From positions 1-10,573 of the forward strand of contig JAABOA010000942.1 in assembly GCA_015680635.1 (NCBI GenBank): a stretch of DNA of 10,573 nucleotides, written 5' to 3'. Positions 7,366 through 10,573 of this stretch are shown here, piece after piece. The DNA comes from Lunasporangiospora selenospora. Its lineage: Eukaryota > Mortierellomycota > Mortierellomycetes > Mortierellales > Mortierellaceae. The first letter of the stretch is position 1, and every line of letters starts with the position of its first letter. Position numbers and translations under genes: made by a program. Under the pieces are notes generated by a model that made no database searches, was not told where the DNA came from, and saw only the letters and a program-made list of their open reading frames with translations.

Positions 7366-7935
7366 TCATTGTCTCGATCCCCTCCTTGGCCCTTTGGGGT
7401 TCTTCAATCCTCTTGTGCACTCGTGGCTGATATGACCCAGCTTGCGACATTTGAAGCATCCATTGTTCTCGCGCAGCCATTGCCGTTCTGATGCCGTGAG
7501 AGGTTGGAGTCTCTTATTATCACGAGTTGCCAATACAGAGGACTGGGCCGAGGGATCGCTCTCGGTGGTCCCCGTTTCATCCACGTCAGGCTGATAGTGA
7601 CAGATTTGGTCAAACTCTTCAGCCATCTGGAAAATGTTATAGACAGTAAGCTCTCGACCGATCCGTCGCAATCGTAATTCCAATTGAAGATCTCTGGGGC
7701 ATCCTTTGATAAAATAATATTCAGCCGTTGCTTCAACTGATTTCTTGACCTCAGGGGAGTCCTTGGTGGATAGAAGGGCCGCCAAGAGTCTCCTCATCTT
7801 GTCCGTATGGGCCTTGACTGTGGTCGTCATTCGCAAGTCATGCATCTCTTGATAGATCTTATAGTCGACCTCGTAGAAGTCATACACCGCCTTGGACTTG
7901 GATTCTGTTGTTGACGAGCCTGCTTTATCTCCCAT
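7366..7935 (-). CDS. Retrotransposon Gag-like protein with CCHC zinc knuckle, stand-alone
   Basis: 189 residues from the ATG at 7935; the frame opens only 14 codons earlier, after a TAA at 7980-7978. Residues about 25-112 resemble the C-terminal half of the Ty3-type Gag capsid domain (TTTVKAHTDKMRRLLAAL, FIKGCPRDLQLEL, LTVYNIFQMAEEFDQI). A CX2CX4HX4C nucleic-acid-binding knuckle follows at C160-C163-H168-C173, then a basic Gly/Pro/Arg tail. Gag packages element RNA into particles. Here the usual N-terminal capsid half is missing, and no protease, RT or integrase follows within 800 bases. Either this is a truncated insertion whose ORF happens to survive, or a domesticated gag gene. The ORF has no internal stops, unlike the element remains on the left. 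Confidence 0.7.
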   Translation of the reverse strand: MGDKAGSSTTESKSKAVYDFYEVDYKIYQEMHDLRMTTTVKAHTDKMRRLLAALLSTKDSPEVKKSVEATAEYYFIKGCPRDLQLELRLRRIGRELTVYNIFQMAEEFDQICHYQPDVDETGTTESDPSAQSSVLATRDNKRLQPLTASERQWLRENNGCFKCRKLGHISHECTRGLKNPKGPRRGSRQ

Positions 7936-8660
7936 GTTTGGTATAGTGTTATCCAATGATCTTCTGGTCAACAGGTTTTAAAGGGGTGAAGAATGACATC
8001 AAATAGGCCATTATTAAAAAAGCGTCACCAAAGAGTACTCAATAAAAAAGCTGTTTTATGTTGAGGAGAGACAGTAAAGACAATGAAAGGATAGGTGGGG
8101 GTAGGAAAGAGCCGGAAAGACCGAAGCACTTTCTCTTGGTTGAAGCTACTACTCACACAGAGTTTGTAGTTTACCTATAAGAAGAATGCAAGAAAAGCAG
8201 AAAAAAGATTGTGCGGGTGTTGTTCCCTTGGGTTCATTGAGATTTGGATGGATGGAATGTCGAGATGGAGAGCTAGCTGCATTAATGGCATGGGAAAAAA
8301 ACGATGGTTTCCAATGGGCTCGCAGAGATCTACTCTTTGAATTCCAATGGGCAAGAGAGATGAATATGTGAAATCAATCAAAATTGAGAGTTTACTTTGC
8401 GTCTCCAAAATAATGAACAGCAGTGCAGCATCCCAAGTTGTCTTTTTCGAGGACGAGCCAGCTCCCAGCCAAAAGTCAAGAAGGTTGCACACAAAAATAA
8501 ATCTGTCCCAGGACCCAATAGACATTTATGCTCCTTCCTCTTTCCTCTCAAGCCTTCCACTACCACAGTCATGCATAAATATGCCAGATAAAAAAAAGTG
8601 TGTTTTTGTTTTTGTTGAAAGCAAAAAAAATAAAAAAAAATGGTCGCTATGCTTTGACTT
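7936..8660. other. Intergenic stretch, 3' side of the TFIIIC gene
   Basis: No supported gene. No TATA box or LTR could be found upstream of the gag-like ORF on the minus strand. An 11-bp direct repeat TTCCAATGGGC (8309-8319 and 8343-8353) lies inside a short open plus frame (8186-8371). Homopolymer-rich sequence at 8585-8640 (minus-strand T runs) lies just past the TFIIIC stop and probably belongs to its 3' UTR. Confidence 0.5.
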
Positions 8661-10573
8661 CTAGACTGGACCCTTGGGCATCACCAAACCCATATCCAAA
8701 TGCGAATAATACGATCCCACCGGGAAAATATTCGTCACCTTTCGCTCATCAATCGTCACCTTTCCACAACTCTTGAACATCCCGCGCTTCGAAAACAGCG
8801 ACGCTGGCTTGGATTGAATTCCATACTCGAAATAAACCGCTTTTCTCGACTCGAGCTCCACCAACAAATCATCCATTTCTACCGGAAGAAGTACTTTGTG
8901 GAAAATCTTTTGCAGAGTGCCCTAATAGATAAGAAAAAAAAAAGAGTATCGAATGCCAGTTAGCAAAGGCCATATAGTCCACCTCAACCACACTTGGAAA
9001 CACAAAAAAAACAACGGAAAAATACCTTGGAGATGCCTGGCTTTTCAGCAACATGAGTCAAGATCGCATGCAAACTCTTTTCAAACGCCACCTTGTCCAA
9101 TTCTCCCTCTACGGTTCTCCACATCCGTGGTACAATCCAATCTGTCGGCTGGATTCCTAAAGGAGTCACTACTGAGGTCGCTGTCGTTGTCGCTGTCGTC
9201 GTCGTTACTGCTGCTGTCACTGATGTTGCTGTCGTCACCGCTGCTGCCGCTGCCGCCGCTGCCATCGCTGCCGTCGCCATCGCTACATTATTCTCCGTCC
9301 TGGCAACCTTATCGAGGACCTCACGGTAATTGACGGACCAGCGCTCATGCCATCCATAGGCAATATATCGAGGATGTGTCAACCCAACCTTCATAATGAT
9401 TGGTGGTGATTGGTGTTCCAGGTCATGAACACAGTCCAAAATCTCTTGGTCTGATCGTCCTTCCACACAAGAAGCAAGAGCATCCTACAAAGGAATAAAA
9501 AAATAAGTAAAAATGAACAATGCTATTCAGAGCAACCTTGCAAAAAAAGGGGGGGGGGGGAGGCGAGCCGCCCTCCTTACCTTGACATCAGGCAACAAGA
9601 TCCCGTCTGCACCAGACTCGGCCACAATCAAATAAATCCTCTCCAAACAAAGATGCCGCTTCGGATTCGGCACCGTCAACAAATACTTTTCCAACGCTCG
9701 CTCCGTCTGCGTCCGAACATCTTCCCAAGAACCCATCAACTCCCGCGTCTCCTTCAATGCCTTGTTCTTGACTCGCTTCTCAACACCACTCGTCGTCTCC
9801 GAAAGCTCCATCGCCTGCTCTTCAGTTTGCCTCGTTCGCTTCAATTTACTCTCCACAGAATCTGATCCTGCCAACACTGACTCCTTTGCAGGAACCACCA
9901 TATCTGCTGGACTGGCCACCGAATGAAACGTACTCTCGCCCATAGCGATATTCTCCTGATCCACATCCGACGCCGCCAAAGAGAGCATTCGTGGATATGC
10001 ACCAATCATCAATCCCGAGAACCGCTCTGATATTGCCACCTTTTGTCCCGGAATCCGATACGACGCACTCTTGATCGCTACCAAAAGCTTCCATTCCTTG
10101 GCCAAGCGACACGTCTCGTGCACGGTGCTGTGGTTAAATGTCTGAAGCAGAGCCGTCGCAACATCCCGCGTCCGTTTGTGGTGAGGTGAATTGTATACAG
10201 CCTTGATGATGGAGAGAACAAGGTGTTCCTGTGACAGAGTCTCGCGGCGAATAGCAATCAATTGCTTTCCAGTGCCTTCCTTCTCCGTCCGGGATTCTCT
10301 TTGGACTGGCAGGTCAAGGTCCTCTGGAGAATAATCCAGCTCCAAGTTATTCACCGCTCGAAGTGTAGGTGGGAGTTGGTTCAAGATGGCGACTCTGCGT
10401 GGTAGCGACATGTCCGAGTTGAGCCTATCTTCTACATAGAGCGTTGAAAGCGGGTCCTCGTGGCGGACAATGTAGAGGCGTGATACATCCGACGGGTTAA
10501 GTGGAAGGGGTACAGATTGCACCATCGTATCACTATCAAGAATAGACAAAGAGGAGTCAGCATCGCAGCTTTT
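8661..10573 (-). CDS. TFC3: TFIIIC largest subunit (Tfc3/GTF3C1-like), C-terminal 570 residues, 5' end outside window
   Basis: Exons are 10573-9581 (open to the right edge), 9484-9026 and 8921-8661; both introns are phase 0 and the stop is at 8663-8661. TFIIIC binds the B box of tRNA genes and recruits TFIIIB to start Pol III transcription in the nucleus; this subunit contacts the B box. A winged-helix segment in exon 1 reads VLSIIKAVYNSPHHKR, then LAKEWKLLVAIKS and YRIPGQKVAISERF, the pattern of fungal Tfc3. A second region spans intron 1 (IYLIVAESGADGILLPDVK then DALASCVEGRSDQEILD, with PRYIAYGWHERWSV after it). The conserved C-terminal block spans intron 2: W..MWRTVEGEL, AEKPGISK, then GTLQKIFHKVLLPVEMDDLL. 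Fungal homologues are well over 1,000 residues, so at least half lies beyond the window. An Ala/Thr-rich insert interrupts exon 2. The assignment rests on motif recognition, not a search. Confidence 0.8.
8922..9025 (-). other. Intron 2 of the TFIIIC gene (104 nt)
   Basis: Donor AAG|GTATTT at 9025, perfect CTAAC branch point at 8963-8959, a T-rich tract and acceptor TAG| at 8922; phase 0. Splicing joins PGISK to GTLQKIF and restores the conserved C-terminal block. Confidence 0.9.
9164..9286 (-). repeat. Trinucleotide-type tract encoding an Ala/Thr/Val low-complexity insert in TFIIIC subunit
   Basis: On the plus strand this is a run of GCT/GTC/GCC-like triplets. In the gene it encodes about 41 residues of nearly pure Ala, Thr, Val and Ser, including eight consecutive Ala. 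It sits between two conserved blocks, so it is probably a flexible linker that varies between strains. Confidence 0.85.
9485..9580 (-). other. Intron 1 of the TFIIIC gene (96 nt)
   Basis: Donor AAG|GTAAGG at 9580 and acceptor TAG| at 9485, phase 0. A CTTAT branch-point candidate lies at 9507-9503. The donor-proximal part contains a run of 12 C's and 7 T's (12 G's on the plus strand, 9549-9560). Splicing joins PDVK to DALAS and removes the spurious end of the exon-1 frame. Confidence 0.85.

Noticed and set aside
9093-9329. Plus-strand frame rich in Ala/Val and another plus frame to 9333
   Set aside because: Antisense shadows of the triplet repeat in exon 2 of the TFIIIC gene.

Overview
The window looks like nuclear DNA of a filamentous fungus, most plausibly an early-diverging lineage (Mucoromycota or Mortierellomycota; this is inference). 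Coding is sparse. Two short phase-0 introns (96 and 104 nt) have GT..TAG ends, one with a clean CTAAC branch point. One gene has a TATA box, a C/A-rich leader and a CACCATG start context. Much of the rest is transposon debris and simple repeats. Nothing suggests bacterial operons.

Left third (1-2131): a pile of broken mobile elements. The first 300 bases look like the 3' end of a LINE-type retroelement: the end of an ORF, a short 3' UTR, AATAAA and a 9-A tail. Then come a frameshifted coding-like fragment broken by T16, a 38-bp tandem repeat, a palindrome-rich segment with TATATAAG and AATAAA that resembles a compact LTR, and a minus-strand tRNA-like/A-tailed stretch that could be a SINE. At 1130-2131 lies the strongest element call, a badly decayed PIF1/Helitron-type helicase pseudogene. 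It is readable across three frames and keeps recognisable Walker A, DEA, LCNGTR and HGQLYMAVSR motifs.

Middle (2132-5640): no intact gene found. It holds AC/TC, TTTTC and A-rich simple repeats, a stem-loop, a decayed minus-strand coding-like stretch of unknown origin (about 3330-4015), and a purine minisatellite (4871-4996).

5639-6520: one intact, intronless plus-strand gene for a 225-aa secreted protein. It has a signal peptide, a very acidic pro-region, Kex2-type dibasic sites and a cationic eight-cysteine mature part. TATAAATA lies 98 bp upstream of the ATG, and two ACGCGT boxes lie further upstream. I do not recognise the family; the architecture is that of a processed effector or antimicrobial-type protein.

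7366-7935 (minus): a free-standing Gag-like ORF with a CCHC zinc knuckle and no adjacent pol, either a retroelement fragment or a domesticated gag.

8661-10573 (minus): the 3' part of a three-exon gene running off the right edge. Its 570 visible residues match the C-terminal winged-helix region of the largest TFIIIC subunit (Tfc3/GTF3C1), the B-box-binding factor of RNA polymerase III. It is the only clear housekeeping gene here. The genes show no operon-like or pathway relationship; the pattern is one conserved gene beside a repeat-rich compartment that carries a lineage-specific secreted protein.
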